Source: an uncultured Clostridia bacterium (lineage in GTDB: Bacteria > Bacillota > Clostridia > Oscillospirales > Acutalibacteraceae). Taken from it: a DNA stretch of 64,000 nucleotides. Shown in pieces: positions 55,368-64,000 of this stretch (within the stretch, counting starts at the first letter, position 1; the number at the start of each line of letters is the position of its first letter). The DNA is taken from assembly GCA_944384855.1 (NCBI GenBank), contig CALWUY010000035.1:1-64000 (forward strand), in the 5' to 3' direction. Both the position numbers and the translations under genes were made by a program. The notes under the pieces are model-generated. The model searched no databases, was not told the origin of the DNA, and saw nothing but the letters and a program-made list of their open reading frames with translations.

Positions 55368-56723
55368 CTATTTTGGATTAAACATATCATCAAGTACGCT
55401 CTGTATTACTGAGGCTTTGCTTTGAGTAAGCTGGGCAAAAGTTACGTCGGGATTGATAATTGCCGTACCGACAGCTCGCATGGTTCCATTTGCAATATCA
55501 TCATTGGAATTGACCATAATTGTACAGGGGTCAACCGTAAAATTCTTGACAAGATTATTCATTTCGATAAAAGTATCCCTGTCAACGTAATCGAGCGAGC
55601 TGTCATTGAGCGAATACTGAACGAAATCTTTGGATTTATCCCCCAGCATCTGTATAACTCTTCCTATCAGTTCTTTGCGCTCTGCCGATATGGGAACGGA
55701 AAGTATATTATGATTATGCCATGCTGTTGAAACGTATTCATCGCTTTCTTTATATTTCGGAAGAGGTAAAGCCATGATTTCATCAGTAGTTTCTCCGGCT
55801 TCCTGTAAGATGCCGCCTATATGAAATACAGATTTACCGGCAACAAACTGCGCGGATTGTTTTATTGCGTCATATCCGCCGCCGTAGAACATACCGTCAC
55901 TTTGAGTAAAAGTACTATGAAGCTTTTGAGCGACGGTATTTGCTTCTTCGCTTAAAAGATTATATACAATTCTGCCATCATCCTGTTTTACCATAGTTGG
56001 CACACCTGCCGTGAAAAATACCTGCATCATAGCATCCCAGCTGTCACAAGTACATCCGAAACGGTCATCTTCGGTGAAGACGCCGTCATTGTTTAAATCC
56101 TTTGCAGCCTTAAGGGATAGTTCGCGAAGTTTATCCCAGGTCCATTTTCCGTCGCGGGCAAGCTGAACAGGATCTTCAAGTCCTAAAGAATCCGCAAGAG
56201 TTTTATTATAGATCATGCCGGTACCGCCCTGACCGGACAGCAAAAGTCCGGGACTTGCAATACCGTAGGTTTTTCCGGCAAATGTGGCAATGTCCGTAAA
56301 ACTTTTTGACCAAACATCCGAGTTTATGTCTAATCCGGTAAGCTCAGAGGTGTCCATAAGCAAGCCTTGCGCATATAGCGGACCAAAAGTAAATAAGGGC
56401 ATAATCATTATATCTGCAAAAGAGGTATCACCGTTAGTGATGGCAGTTTGAGCAAGTTTTCCGAACTCGGTAGGTGAATAGTAATCAACTTTAATTTGAA
56501 TATTTTCTTCACCTTCAATTTCAGCGAGCATTGTTCTGATAGCTTCGGCATATTCGCCGTCGCCGTTCCATGCATCAGTATCAATGTGATACGCCGTTTT
56601 AGCAATTCTTATGGTTTCAAGATTTTCTGAATCATCGTTTTCAGCGGAATTGTTTTTATCTGAACAGCCGCAAACCGAAAATAATACAACCAAACTTAGT
56701 ATAATACTTAAAAACTTTTTCAT
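55368..56723 (-). CDS. Extracellular solute-binding lipoprotein (family 1, sugar ABC type)
   Basis: 451 residues. A lipobox (VCGC, ~17-20) is followed by an acidic linker and the bilobal fold of family 1 sugar-binding proteins. The segments FADIMIMPLFTFG, GTGMIYNKTLADSLGL and FHIGGILQEAG fit the family. No permease or ATPase of a sugar transporter is next to it, so its partner must be encoded elsewhere, or it acts as a sensor ligand-binding protein. It is the gene between the membrane-anchored module array and the beta-helix lipoprotein. Confidence 0.85.
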   Translation of the reverse strand: MKKFLSIILSLVVLFSVCGCSDKNNSAENDDSENLETIRIAKTAYHIDTDAWNGDGEYAEAIRTMLAEIEGEENIQIKVDYYSPTEFGKLAQTAITNGDTSFADIMIMPLFTFGPLYAQGLLMDTSELTGLDINSDVWSKSFTDIATFAGKTYGIASPGLLLSGQGGTGMIYNKTLADSLGLEDPVQLARDGKWTWDKLRELSLKAAKDLNNDGVFTEDDRFGCTCDSWDAMMQVFFTAGVPTMVKQDDGRIVYNLLSEEANTVAQKLHSTFTQSDGMFYGGGYDAIKQSAQFVAGKSVFHIGGILQEAGETTDEIMALPLPKYKESDEYVSTAWHNHNILSVPISAERKELIGRVIQMLGDKSKDFVQYSLNDSSLDYVDRDTFIEMNNLVKNFTVDPCTIMVNSNDDIANGTMRAVGTAIINPDVTFAQLTQSKASVIQSVLDDMFNPK

Positions 56724-56732
56724 AGAATCTAC

Positions 56733-59700
56733 TTATCCTGCCTTTCTGACTCTTCTGCGTTTAATTAAAATTATTGATACAGTAACGGCAATAATCAATA
56801 CTGCTAAAACTACTATGGCTGAAATTACAAATATAGATATTCCGGAATGTACCGCACTGTTTACCGCTGATACATCAAGCTCGTATGTTGTTATGACATA
56901 AGTTGCGAGTTTGCGGTTTTCATCAAACACAATTTCATTACCGCGCTTTTTGGCATTAAGAGAAGTTATATTGTTATTTATATCAACTTTGTAAACGTTC
57001 AAATCTTTGGTATTACTGAATCTGTCTGCGGTGTCGACATTGACTTTAACAATTCCGTCTATCAGCAGACCCATATCGTCATGGGTGAAATCGAGACTTA
57101 AAGATAAAGCGTTTTTATCTTCTTTAAGTGCTTTCTTAATAATATCCGGCATAGTTTCGTCTTCGGCAAAATCCACAGTAAACGTACCGTAGTCAGGTAT
57201 AATACCGTCTTCTGCCGTAAGATATACATCTATTCCGGTAGAATTTTTTGTTTCATAAGTCTTTTCTCCTTCGGGCGGCAATCCGTTTTTGGTGAACTGC
57301 ATATTATCAATTTTAAACTGGACATCTTTTCCGTTATAAAGCTCAGCACCTATGGCATAAAGACGCATATAGTTTATCGCTTTAAGATCGATGTCGCGGT
57401 CAAACTTCCAGTCCAGTGTAAAACTTGCCCGTTCAAAGGAAAACATGATATGATTCCAACCTTCTTCAAGCTCTAATTCGCTGAAACTCCAGGACATCTC
57501 CTTAGAATCCATTGTACCGGAACTTGTCAGTTCCAGAGAATTTGAACCGAAGGTGAAAAAATCAGGATTTGAAACGTATAAATCAAATTCAAGACAGTTG
57601 TATTCAGAAGCATCCACAGGTTTTTCCGGAATATATGTAATATGAATTTGACCTGAATCGGTAATAAATGCAAGTGAAGATTCCCCCTGCTTTTTATCTG
57701 AACCGTCAAACCAAATTGATTTTATGGCATCAGTTGAGATTCCGTTTAGCATCTCAAAGGGCTGGAACATTTTAGCACCTGCTATAGTTGTTGACCAGTC
57801 ACCTGTTAAAATTTCATTGGAAATTCGGATATCATCAATATAAACAGTAGTTTTATGCTGTGGGTTGTTTGTGCGGATGTTTATATAAGTCAAGTTTTTC
57901 ATATCCGGGTTTCCGCGTTTCCCCGCTGAACTGAAGTTAAGAATAACCTTGTTCCAACCGTTTTTGGTAAGCTGCGTATCCCAATTAGACCAAACAAATA
58001 CATCAAAATCCCAATCTTTTCCGAGCTGTACCTGTGAACCGTTCCAATTTGCTCTTACTTCACTGACATTATCGATATAGACCCAAAAACTAAGTGAGCC
58101 TTCAGTGGCATTGTCAGTGAGTTTTGTAATATCCAAAGGACGTGCAAGGCCGGTCCGTATAATCCAATGTTCGTGATCAGCATAGCCCGGGGTAGCTTTA
58201 TAACTATAACTGCCTACTTTCGCTTTCTCATCGGTTATAGAGGCTGCAAATCCGGGGTTTTCACCGTCCTCATCGCTTAAAACAATAGCCGGGTCAATTA
58301 CAGAAGCGTTTGTATTTTCAGATAACCTGCTCAGTCTGATATCATCAAAATATACTACTGTTTTGAATTCAGTATTTCCGGTTCTTATGCACATAAAGCT
58401 GATTGCCTTATCATCCGGCTTTCCGATAATACCTGCTTTTGAAAACGGAAGAATAATTTCATTCCAGCCGTCATTTTTTATCTGAGAGTCCCAATTATTC
58501 CAAATATAAGCATTAACATCCCAGTTTTCTCCAAGCTGAAGCTGTGAGCCCCGCCAATTTTTCATAACATCGGCTCTGCTGTCAACATAAACCCAAAATT
58601 TAACTGAACCGTTTTTATAATCGGTTATATCCATTTTTTGAGGCAAACCGGATCTTATCATCCAAAATTCATGATCGGAATACCCGGGAGTGGTTTTATA
58701 GCTGTAATTTCCGAATTTTGACTTTTCATCGGTGATTGTAGCGGCAAAACCTGCGGCTTCACCGTCCTCATCACTGAATAATAATTCAGGATCTCTGACG
58801 GGTATATTTTCATTTTCTGTCAGTTTACTGAATCTTATATCATCGATATAAACTGTTGTCTGAAAAGCAGGATTATTGTTGCGGATATTAATATATTTTA
58901 TTGAACTGTCATCCGGTTTTCCGTTAATTCCTGCTTCTGAAAACGGTAGGATAATCTCATTCCAACCGTCGCTTTTTATCTGAGAATCCCAGTTGTTCCA
59001 AATATAAACATTTACATCCCAATTTTCACCGAGCTGAACCTGTGAACCGTTCCAATTTTTCATAACATCGGCTCTGCTGTCAACATATATCCAGAATTTT
59101 ATAGAGCCGGTTTTATAATTAGTTATATCAACAGGCTTTGAAAGTGAAGTCCGTATCATCCAATGGTCGGTTACTCCTACAATTCCGGGTGTAGCCTTAT
59201 AAGAATAATTACCTGATTTAACCTTTTCATCGCTTATTTCCGCACAAAATCCTCCGCTTTCAAAATGCTCTTCACTTAAAATAACTTCGGGATCTCTGTA
59301 TACCGGCTCCTTTTCGGCTTCAATGTGAATATTATCAATATAAGCAGTAATATTTGCAGATACATTTCCTGTCCTGATAAGCATATAGGTTATAGCGTCA
59401 TTATCCGGAGTTCCGTTTTTGCCTGCTGAAGCAAACGGAAGTGTTATTTCATTCCAGCCGTTTGCTTTTATCTGCGTATGCCATCCATCCCATATATAAA
59501 CATTATTATCCCAGCCGCCGCCAAGTTGAACCTGAGTAGTAGTACCCGGTATTATCATATCCGGTACTACTGAAATATCTTCGATATATATCCAAAACTT
59601 TAAGTAACCGTCTGTACCTTCATTTGTCAGAGATGTTATATCCAATGTGCGTGTAAGACTGTTTCTGATCATCCAATACTCATGGTTTCCCACACCTGTC

Positions 59701-60419
59701 TGCACTTTATAGGAAAAATCACCGAACTTAGCCTGTTCATCGGTTAAAGCGGCACAGAAGCCGGCGTTTTCACCGTCTTCATCACTGAATACTATTGACG
59801 GGTCTATATAGTACTCAGGCGCCGAAGTATCAGCACTTACACGGATATTATCAATATAAGCTACAGTCCTGAAAGCAGCGTTTCCGGTACGGATATTCAT
59901 ATATGTGAGTTTCTTCAAATCCGGAGTTCCGATTTTGCCTGCAGACTCAAACGGAAGAATAACTTCGTTCCATCCACTGTTTCTTATCTGAGTATCCCAA
60001 TTTGACCAGACAAACGCATTGCTGTCCCAGCCGGCGCCAAGCTGCATTTGAGACCCGCTCCAATTAAACAGAACATCACTGCGGTTTTCAACATATATCC
60101 AAAACCGTACGGCACCTTCTGTACCGGTAGGACTAACCGGAGTAATATCTAAAGCATTCGGCAAATTGCCGCGCATAAGCCAGAAATCTTTGCCGTCACT
60201 TGTGACGCATTTAAAGGATTTTTCTCCTGCTTTAACTTGCTCATCACTTATAGAGGATATTTCTAAGCTCTCACCTGCTTCTTCGTTGACAATAATAATA
60301 TCCGGAGCATTGCCGGCCCAAATATTCAATACGCATACCGGCATTAAAGCCGATAACAGTATTACTGTGGAGCAAATTGCAGCGAGAAATTTTTTTAAGC
60401 CCGAATATTTATCATTCAA
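56733..60419 (-). CDS. Membrane-anchored protein with five tandem CBM-like modules
   Basis: 1228 residues from a TTG at 60419, 8 bp behind GAGGGGG; an upstream start would overlap GH4. A signal peptide (~1-35) is followed by five modules of about 165 residues, each with SDEDGE...ITDEK, SYKATPG, FWIYVD, GSQVQLG and NGWNEIILPF segments. A divergent sixth module (FDLYVSN, EGWNHIMFSF) follows, then a ~150-residue beta domain and a C-terminal membrane helix with a basic tail (RRRVRKAG). Modules 3-5 are nearly identical, indicating recent duplication. The modules resemble jelly-roll carbohydrate-binding folds; the ligand is unknown. No catalytic domain is seen. Confidence 0.85.
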   Translation of the reverse strand: MNDKYSGLKKFLAAICSTVILLSALMPVCVLNIWAGNAPDIIIVNEEAGESLEISSISDEQVKAGEKSFKCVTSDGKDFWLMRGNLPNALDITPVSPTGTEGAVRFWIYVENRSDVLFNWSGSQMQLGAGWDSNAFVWSNWDTQIRNSGWNEVILPFESAGKIGTPDLKKLTYMNIRTGNAAFRTVAYIDNIRVSADTSAPEYYIDPSIVFSDEDGENAGFCAALTDEQAKFGDFSYKVQTGVGNHEYWMIRNSLTRTLDITSLTNEGTDGYLKFWIYIEDISVVPDMIIPGTTTQVQLGGGWDNNVYIWDGWHTQIKANGWNEITLPFASAGKNGTPDNDAITYMLIRTGNVSANITAYIDNIHIEAEKEPVYRDPEVILSEEHFESGGFCAEISDEKVKSGNYSYKATPGIVGVTDHWMIRTSLSKPVDITNYKTGSIKFWIYVDSRADVMKNWNGSQVQLGENWDVNVYIWNNWDSQIKSDGWNEIILPFSEAGINGKPDDSSIKYINIRNNNPAFQTTVYIDDIRFSKLTENENIPVRDPELLFSDEDGEAAGFAATITDEKSKFGNYSYKTTPGYSDHEFWMIRSGLPQKMDITDYKNGSVKFWVYVDSRADVMKNWRGSQLQLGENWDVNAYIWNNWDSQIKNDGWNEIILPFSKAGIIGKPDDKAISFMCIRTGNTEFKTVVYFDDIRLSRLSENTNASVIDPAIVLSDEDGENPGFAASITDEKAKVGSYSYKATPGYADHEHWIIRTGLARPLDITKLTDNATEGSLSFWVYIDNVSEVRANWNGSQVQLGKDWDFDVFVWSNWDTQLTKNGWNKVILNFSSAGKRGNPDMKNLTYINIRTNNPQHKTTVYIDDIRISNEILTGDWSTTIAGAKMFQPFEMLNGISTDAIKSIWFDGSDKKQGESSLAFITDSGQIHITYIPEKPVDASEYNCLEFDLYVSNPDFFTFGSNSLELTSSGTMDSKEMSWSFSELELEEGWNHIMFSFERASFTLDWKFDRDIDLKAINYMRLYAIGAELYNGKDVQFKIDNMQFTKNGLPPEGEKTYETKNSTGIDVYLTAEDGIIPDYGTFTVDFAEDETMPDIIKKALKEDKNALSLSLDFTHDDMGLLIDGIVKVNVDTADRFSNTKDLNVYKVDINNNITSLNAKKRGNEIVFDENRKLATYVITTYELDVSAVNSAVHSGISIFVISAIVVLAVLIIAVTVSIILIKRRRVRKAG

Positions 60420-60444
60420 ATTGAAAACCCCCTCTTCAGATATT

Positions 60445-61764
60445 TTAATGGAATTTCGGCAGCCAATCTCCGTGCGCTTCAATAAGGTCATCTACCAGAT
60501 GTACAATATCATCAATCGAAAGTTCGGATGAGGTATGGGGATCCATCATAGCGGCTTGATAAACAGTATCAAGTTTTCTGGTTCTGGCAGCTTCTATAGT
60601 CAGTAGCTGACAGTTGATATTCAACATATTCATAGCCGCGCACTGAAGCGGCAGTTCGCCTACATGAATGGGATTTATACCCCTTCCGTCTACAAGACAC
60701 GGTACTTCAACACAGGCACGCTCGGGCAGATTTGATATAAGACCGCCTGTGTTTAAAACATTTCCGCCTATTTTATATATTTTATTCTCGACAATTGCCT
60801 GTATAATATATGAAGCAAATTCCTCTGAGCGTTTATGATCAAGTGAATCCTTTAATTCTTTGTATTGTCTCTGCCAGCGCTCCTGGGCCTCTATACAGCG
60901 ACGCGGATACTCGTCAAGCGGAATCCTGTAACGCTCAACAAGCTCCGGATAGCGGTTTTTCAAAAAGAACATATTGTACTCCGCATTATGTTCACTTGAT
61001 TCAGTACAGTAATAGCCTAAACGTTTTATGTATTCAAATCTTACTCTATCCTTGTGTTCGGGGTCATCCGAAGCATTTTTCAATGCTGCTCTGCGCTTTA
61101 TTTCGGGATACAGGTCATTGCCGTCCCTGTCACGTATCTCAAGCAGCCAACCCATATGGTTGATGCCTGCAATCAATTCACGCCGGCCTTCTAATTTATC
61201 TTCCATGCCAAGCTCTGTAAGAAGTCCTTTTGAGCATGACTGCACGCTGTGGCAAAGTCCTACTGTTTTTATTTCTGTATACTGAAGCATATAACCGGTA
61301 AGCATAGCCATTGGATTTGTATAGTTGAGAAAAAGAGCATCGGGACAAACTTCACGGATATCCTTCGCAAAATCCTCTAAAACCGGTATGGTTCTCAGCG
61401 CTCTCATAATACCGCCGATACCGAGTGTGTCTCCTATAGTTTGCCGCAGTCCGTATTTCTTAGGCACCTCAAAATCTATAATGGTACATGGGTCGTAACC
61501 GCCTACCTGAATAGCATTGACTACGAAATCGGCGCCTTTAAGCGCTTCTTTACGTTTATCAACACCACAATAACTTTTTATTTTAGCATAACCGCCGAGT
61601 TTATTATTTACGGCACATAAAACATCATAGCTGATTTTCAGCCGCTTTTCATCAATATCATAAAGTGCCATTTCACTTTCTCTGAGCGATTCAACCGTCA
61701 TGCAGTCGCCTAAAACATTTTTGACGAATACTTCGCTTCCGGCACCCATAAAAGTAATTTTCAT
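60445..61764 (-). CDS. GH4 alpha-galactosidase-type hydrolase
   Basis: 439 residues. NAD-binding GAGSE at 7-11, NYTNPMAML at ~147-155 and the family signature motif CHSV (Cys171-Val174), then INHMGW at ~201-206, define GH4, which works by NAD-dependent redox and needs Mn2+. The CHSV motif is the one reported for alpha-galactosidases of the family, whereas CHEV marks alpha-galacturonidases. It is cytoplasmic. The gene opens with TTCTCC (GGAGAA) upstream and is probably co-transcribed with the module array 25 bp downstream. Confidence 0.9.
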   Translation of the reverse strand: MKITFMGAGSEVFVKNVLGDCMTVESLRESEMALYDIDEKRLKISYDVLCAVNNKLGGYAKIKSYCGVDKRKEALKGADFVVNAIQVGGYDPCTIIDFEVPKKYGLRQTIGDTLGIGGIMRALRTIPVLEDFAKDIREVCPDALFLNYTNPMAMLTGYMLQYTEIKTVGLCHSVQSCSKGLLTELGMEDKLEGRRELIAGINHMGWLLEIRDRDGNDLYPEIKRRAALKNASDDPEHKDRVRFEYIKRLGYYCTESSEHNAEYNMFFLKNRYPELVERYRIPLDEYPRRCIEAQERWQRQYKELKDSLDHKRSEEFASYIIQAIVENKIYKIGGNVLNTGGLISNLPERACVEVPCLVDGRGINPIHVGELPLQCAAMNMLNINCQLLTIEAARTRKLDTVYQAAMMDPHTSSELSIDDIVHLVDDLIEAHGDWLPKFH

Positions 61765-61806
61765 ATTGTTTTCTCCTTAATAATAAACAATTTATACAAA
61801 TACAAC

Positions 61807-61836
61807 GTGGGTTGCACGGATCGCCATGCAACCCAT
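61807..61836 (-). terminator. Hairpin after the dockerin module gene
   Basis: GTGGGTTGCA (61807-61816) pairs with TGCAACCCAT (61827-61836). No long T-run follows, so it may be only a partial terminator or an mRNA-stabilising structure. Confidence 0.5.
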
Positions 61837-61853
61837 ATAATTTTAAGTAATTA

Positions 61854-64000
61854 TTATGAAATCAACAGATTTTTAAGCCAAATCAAGTCTAAAACATCGG
61901 TGTTGCCATCACCGTTTACATCAGAATATTTATTACTGTTAATCATGTCAAACATAATTTTTTTCAAAACGACATAATCCATTGAATTGATATTGTAATC
62001 AGAATTTATGTCACCGGTCTTATGACTTTCAAAGCGGAAATCATCTAAATATACGGTAGCATCAGCACCTGATAAAATTTCAATGGAAATATTATCAATG
62101 CTGTAGATGATATCGGCTGAAAGCGGGGTATCACCTTGACCGTTGGAAATCACAGCGGTATTTATCGGAAGAACAATATCATTCCAGCCGTTTTCAGTTA
62201 TTTGATTTTCCCAATCAACCCAAGTAAACTTGCTGTCGACAGAAGTTGATTTGAGAGAAACTACTGAATTTAAATCTGAAATTAATGAGGTGTCTTCTAC
62301 ATAAAACTTAAATCTAAGGGCACCGTCAGTTCCGTTATCGGAAAGCTTTGACAAGTTATATTTTTTGTCAAGCATGGTTGAAAATATATATTTTTGAGAT
62401 CCTTCATTATCAAGAACCGACTTTAAAGATTTATCCCCCGAATATGGATTTTCGGTAACTAATTCGGCGCCTTCGACAGTACTATTGTAAAGTTCGTCAT
62501 TAAATAACTTAACATCGTTACTTTCCGAGGTATCAGAAGTGACACAAATATCATCCACGTAAACAGTTGTGGTATAAGAAACATTATCAGTTCTCATATT
62601 AATATGGGTTACGGCATTGAGGTCCGGGGTGCCTATTGTGCTGGCTTCGGAAAAAGGAAGAACTATTTCATTCCAACCGTTCTTTGTAATCAAAAATATT
62701 GGTTGCCACTGATAAACATTTGTATCCCAATATCCTGAACCGAACTGTACTACAAATTTACCCCAATTAGTGACTGTTGAGATATTTTCAACATAAATCA
62801 TAAAACGCAGCGCACCGTCTGTACCGTTTGTAGTCAACTCGCTTATATTAACGGGCGGAATATTGCCTCTTAAAATCCAATGATCACTGCTTCCGACAAT
62901 ACCCGGAGTGGCTTTATAAGAATATTTACCCGATGCAGCTTTTTCATCCGAACGGCCTGCGCAGAAACCGGTGCCGTCAATTTCATTTTCCAATTCTGCA
63001 TTTGCAAGAATGACACTGTCAGATCTTATGTTAGAGTCAGCCGTTACGCGGATATCGTCGACATAAATAACGGTATAATATTCCGGATTATTTGTTCTGA
63101 TAAAGAACCATGTCATTAATGAAGCATCGACTTCCCCGATTTTTCCGGCATTCGCAAACGGAAGAATAATTTCGTTCCAGCCATTGCGTTTTATCTGCTT
63201 GTGTATATCGGACCAGATAAATGTATTATTGTCCCATCCGCCGGAACCGAATTGTACTTGCGATCCATTCCAGTTATTAACCGTTAATATATCCTCAACA
63301 TAAATTTTAAAGCGCAGCGCCCCGGTAGTTGCGTTGTTTGTCACATTACTGATATCAATGGTATTCATATATCCTCTTAAAATCCAATGGTCTGTATTTC
63401 CGACAATACCAGGTGTAGCCTTATATGAATATTTTCCCACTGCCGCCTTTTCATCCGAAGGATTGGCGCAAAACTCAGTACCGGGAATTTCATTGCCCCA
63501 TTCAGCTGTTGCCAGAACAATATCGGTTTCCTCAGGTATACAGTCAGCAGTTACGCGAATATTATCAAGATAAACCGTAGTCTTATATTGAACATTATTT
63601 GTTCTGATAAAAAACCATGTCATAGCTGTGGTATTAACCTCGCCGCCTATGGTTCCCGCATCAGAAAAAGGAAGTATAATTTCATTCCAACCATCATTTA
63701 CGATTTGTTTGTGCCAATCGGACCATGCAAATGTATTTCTGTCCCATCCGTCTGATCCGAACTGCACCTGTGAACCGTTCCAGTTATGAAGAGTCGCTGT
63801 GTCCTCGATATATATCCAGAATCTGACGGCGCCGTTTTCGATCATATCGCTTACGTCTAAAGTTCTTAAAAGTCCGCCGGAACTGTTTCCTGAACGGAAA
63901 AGCCAATGCTCAGAAGATGATCCTGATCCGTCTTCACTACCGGCAGCCGTAGTAGAACGATATGATTTTTGTCCTACTTTCACTTTTTCGGTTGTAATCT
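61854..64000 (-). CDS. Dockerin-bearing protein with tandem CBM-like modules (partial)
   Basis: Open to the right edge, so the 5' end is missing; at least 715 residues are seen. Three modules of the type found in the membrane-anchored array are visible (each with DEK...YSYKATPG, HWILRG, GSQVQFG and NGWNEIILPF), then a divergent fourth (ITENGWNDIVLPI). A C-terminal type I dockerin ends the protein, with loops starting GDINSDYNINSMD and SDVNGDGNTDVLD. The frame at the edge reads ITTEK, matching the ITDEK of the module, so the apparent start at 63983 is internal. It is the soluble, cohesin-bound counterpart of the membrane-anchored array. Confidence 0.88.
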   Translation of the reverse strand, partial: ITTEKVKVGQKSYRSTTAAGSEDGSGSSSEHWLFRSGNSSGGLLRTLDVSDMIENGAVRFWIYIEDTATLHNWNGSQVQFGSDGWDRNTFAWSDWHKQIVNDGWNEIILPFSDAGTIGGEVNTTAMTWFFIRTNNVQYKTTVYLDNIRVTADCIPEETDIVLATAEWGNEIPGTEFCANPSDEKAAVGKYSYKATPGIVGNTDHWILRGYMNTIDISNVTNNATTGALRFKIYVEDILTVNNWNGSQVQFGSGGWDNNTFIWSDIHKQIKRNGWNEIILPFANAGKIGEVDASLMTWFFIRTNNPEYYTVIYVDDIRVTADSNIRSDSVILANAELENEIDGTGFCAGRSDEKAASGKYSYKATPGIVGSSDHWILRGNIPPVNISELTTNGTDGALRFMIYVENISTVTNWGKFVVQFGSGYWDTNVYQWQPIFLITKNGWNEIVLPFSEASTIGTPDLNAVTHINMRTDNVSYTTTVYVDDICVTSDTSESNDVKLFNDELYNSTVEGAELVTENPYSGDKSLKSVLDNEGSQKYIFSTMLDKKYNLSKLSDNGTDGALRFKFYVEDTSLISDLNSVVSLKSTSVDSKFTWVDWENQITENGWNDIVLPINTAVISNGQGDTPLSADIIYSIDNISIEILSGADATVYLDDFRFESHKTGDINSDYNINSMDYVVLKKIMFDMINSNKYSDVNGDGNTDVLDLIWLKNLLIS

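Noticed and set aside
1-64000. CRISPR array or rRNA genes
   Set aside because: No regularly spaced direct repeats and no rRNA-like sequence were seen. The only tandem array is the in-frame collagen minisatellite.
63983-64000. Start of the dockerin module gene at 63983
   Set aside because: The upstream bases continue the frame to the edge and spell the ITTEK of the module motif, so this codon is internal.

Overview
The window looks like a chromosomal segment of an anaerobic, probably gut or rumen, Clostridia (Bacillota; Oscillospiraceae/Ruminococcus-like by inference). The evidence is an AT-rich sequence with strong purine-rich ribosome binding sites and frequent TTG starts, the Firmicutes order plsX-rnc-smc-ftsY and nadD-yqeK-rsfS-leuS, an L20-type leader in front of infC-rpmI-rplT, a YtrA-type GntR/ABC operon, and type I dockerins on secreted proteins. 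No genus is claimed.

Layout. 1-2120: small membrane proteins, then an overlapping pair of base-repair genes (MGMT-like and hypoxanthine-DNA glycosylase). 2123-3984: a GH127 arabinofuranosidase-type gene broken by one frameshift. 4040-6365 (minus): CapA-like phosphoesterase and tcdA. 6498-30227: mostly housekeeping, comprising uvrC, a headless NhaC antiporter, the infC operon behind an attenuator and with an AUU start, a SpoU methyltransferase, dprA, topA, trmFO, plsX, rnc, an Elp3-like radical SAM gene, smc, ftsY, rdgB, yhbY, nadD, yqeK, rsfS, leuS, secG, rpsU, yqeG and an endonuclease IV-like gene. 30230-32821: a P2-type ATPase whose catalytic motifs are altered while its ion-site residues are kept. 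32860-36570: an AraC regulator divergent from a three-gene sugar isomerase/dehydrogenase operon.

36663-39835 is a compact mobile element of about 3.15 kb bounded by a perfect 20-bp direct repeat. It carries a 55-residue Cys-rich ORF, a GC-rich and heavily palindromic non-coding stretch of about 700 bp, an HUH rolling-circle Rep, a catalytic-core-only tyrosine recombinase and a small sigma-like factor. It has no recognisable structural or cargo gene. This is the strongest candidate here for an undescribed system.

40116-45751: tRNA-Leu(CAA), tandem SGNH hydrolases, a GntR-ABC-permease operon with palindromic operators over its promoter, and a collagen-like protein built from a 54-bp minisatellite. 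45860-64000 (minus strand) is a polysaccharide locus: a dockerin protein with repeated CBM-like modules (runs off the right edge), a GH4 alpha-galactosidase, a membrane-anchored protein with five tandem copies of the same module, an orphan sugar-binding lipoprotein, and three paralogous double beta-helix (pectate-lyase-3-like) proteins, one lipoprotein, one apparently cytosolic and one dockerin-bearing. The likely logic is surface capture of a glycan by the module arrays, cleavage by the beta-helix proteins, and intracellular finishing by GH4; substrate and enzyme activities are inference.
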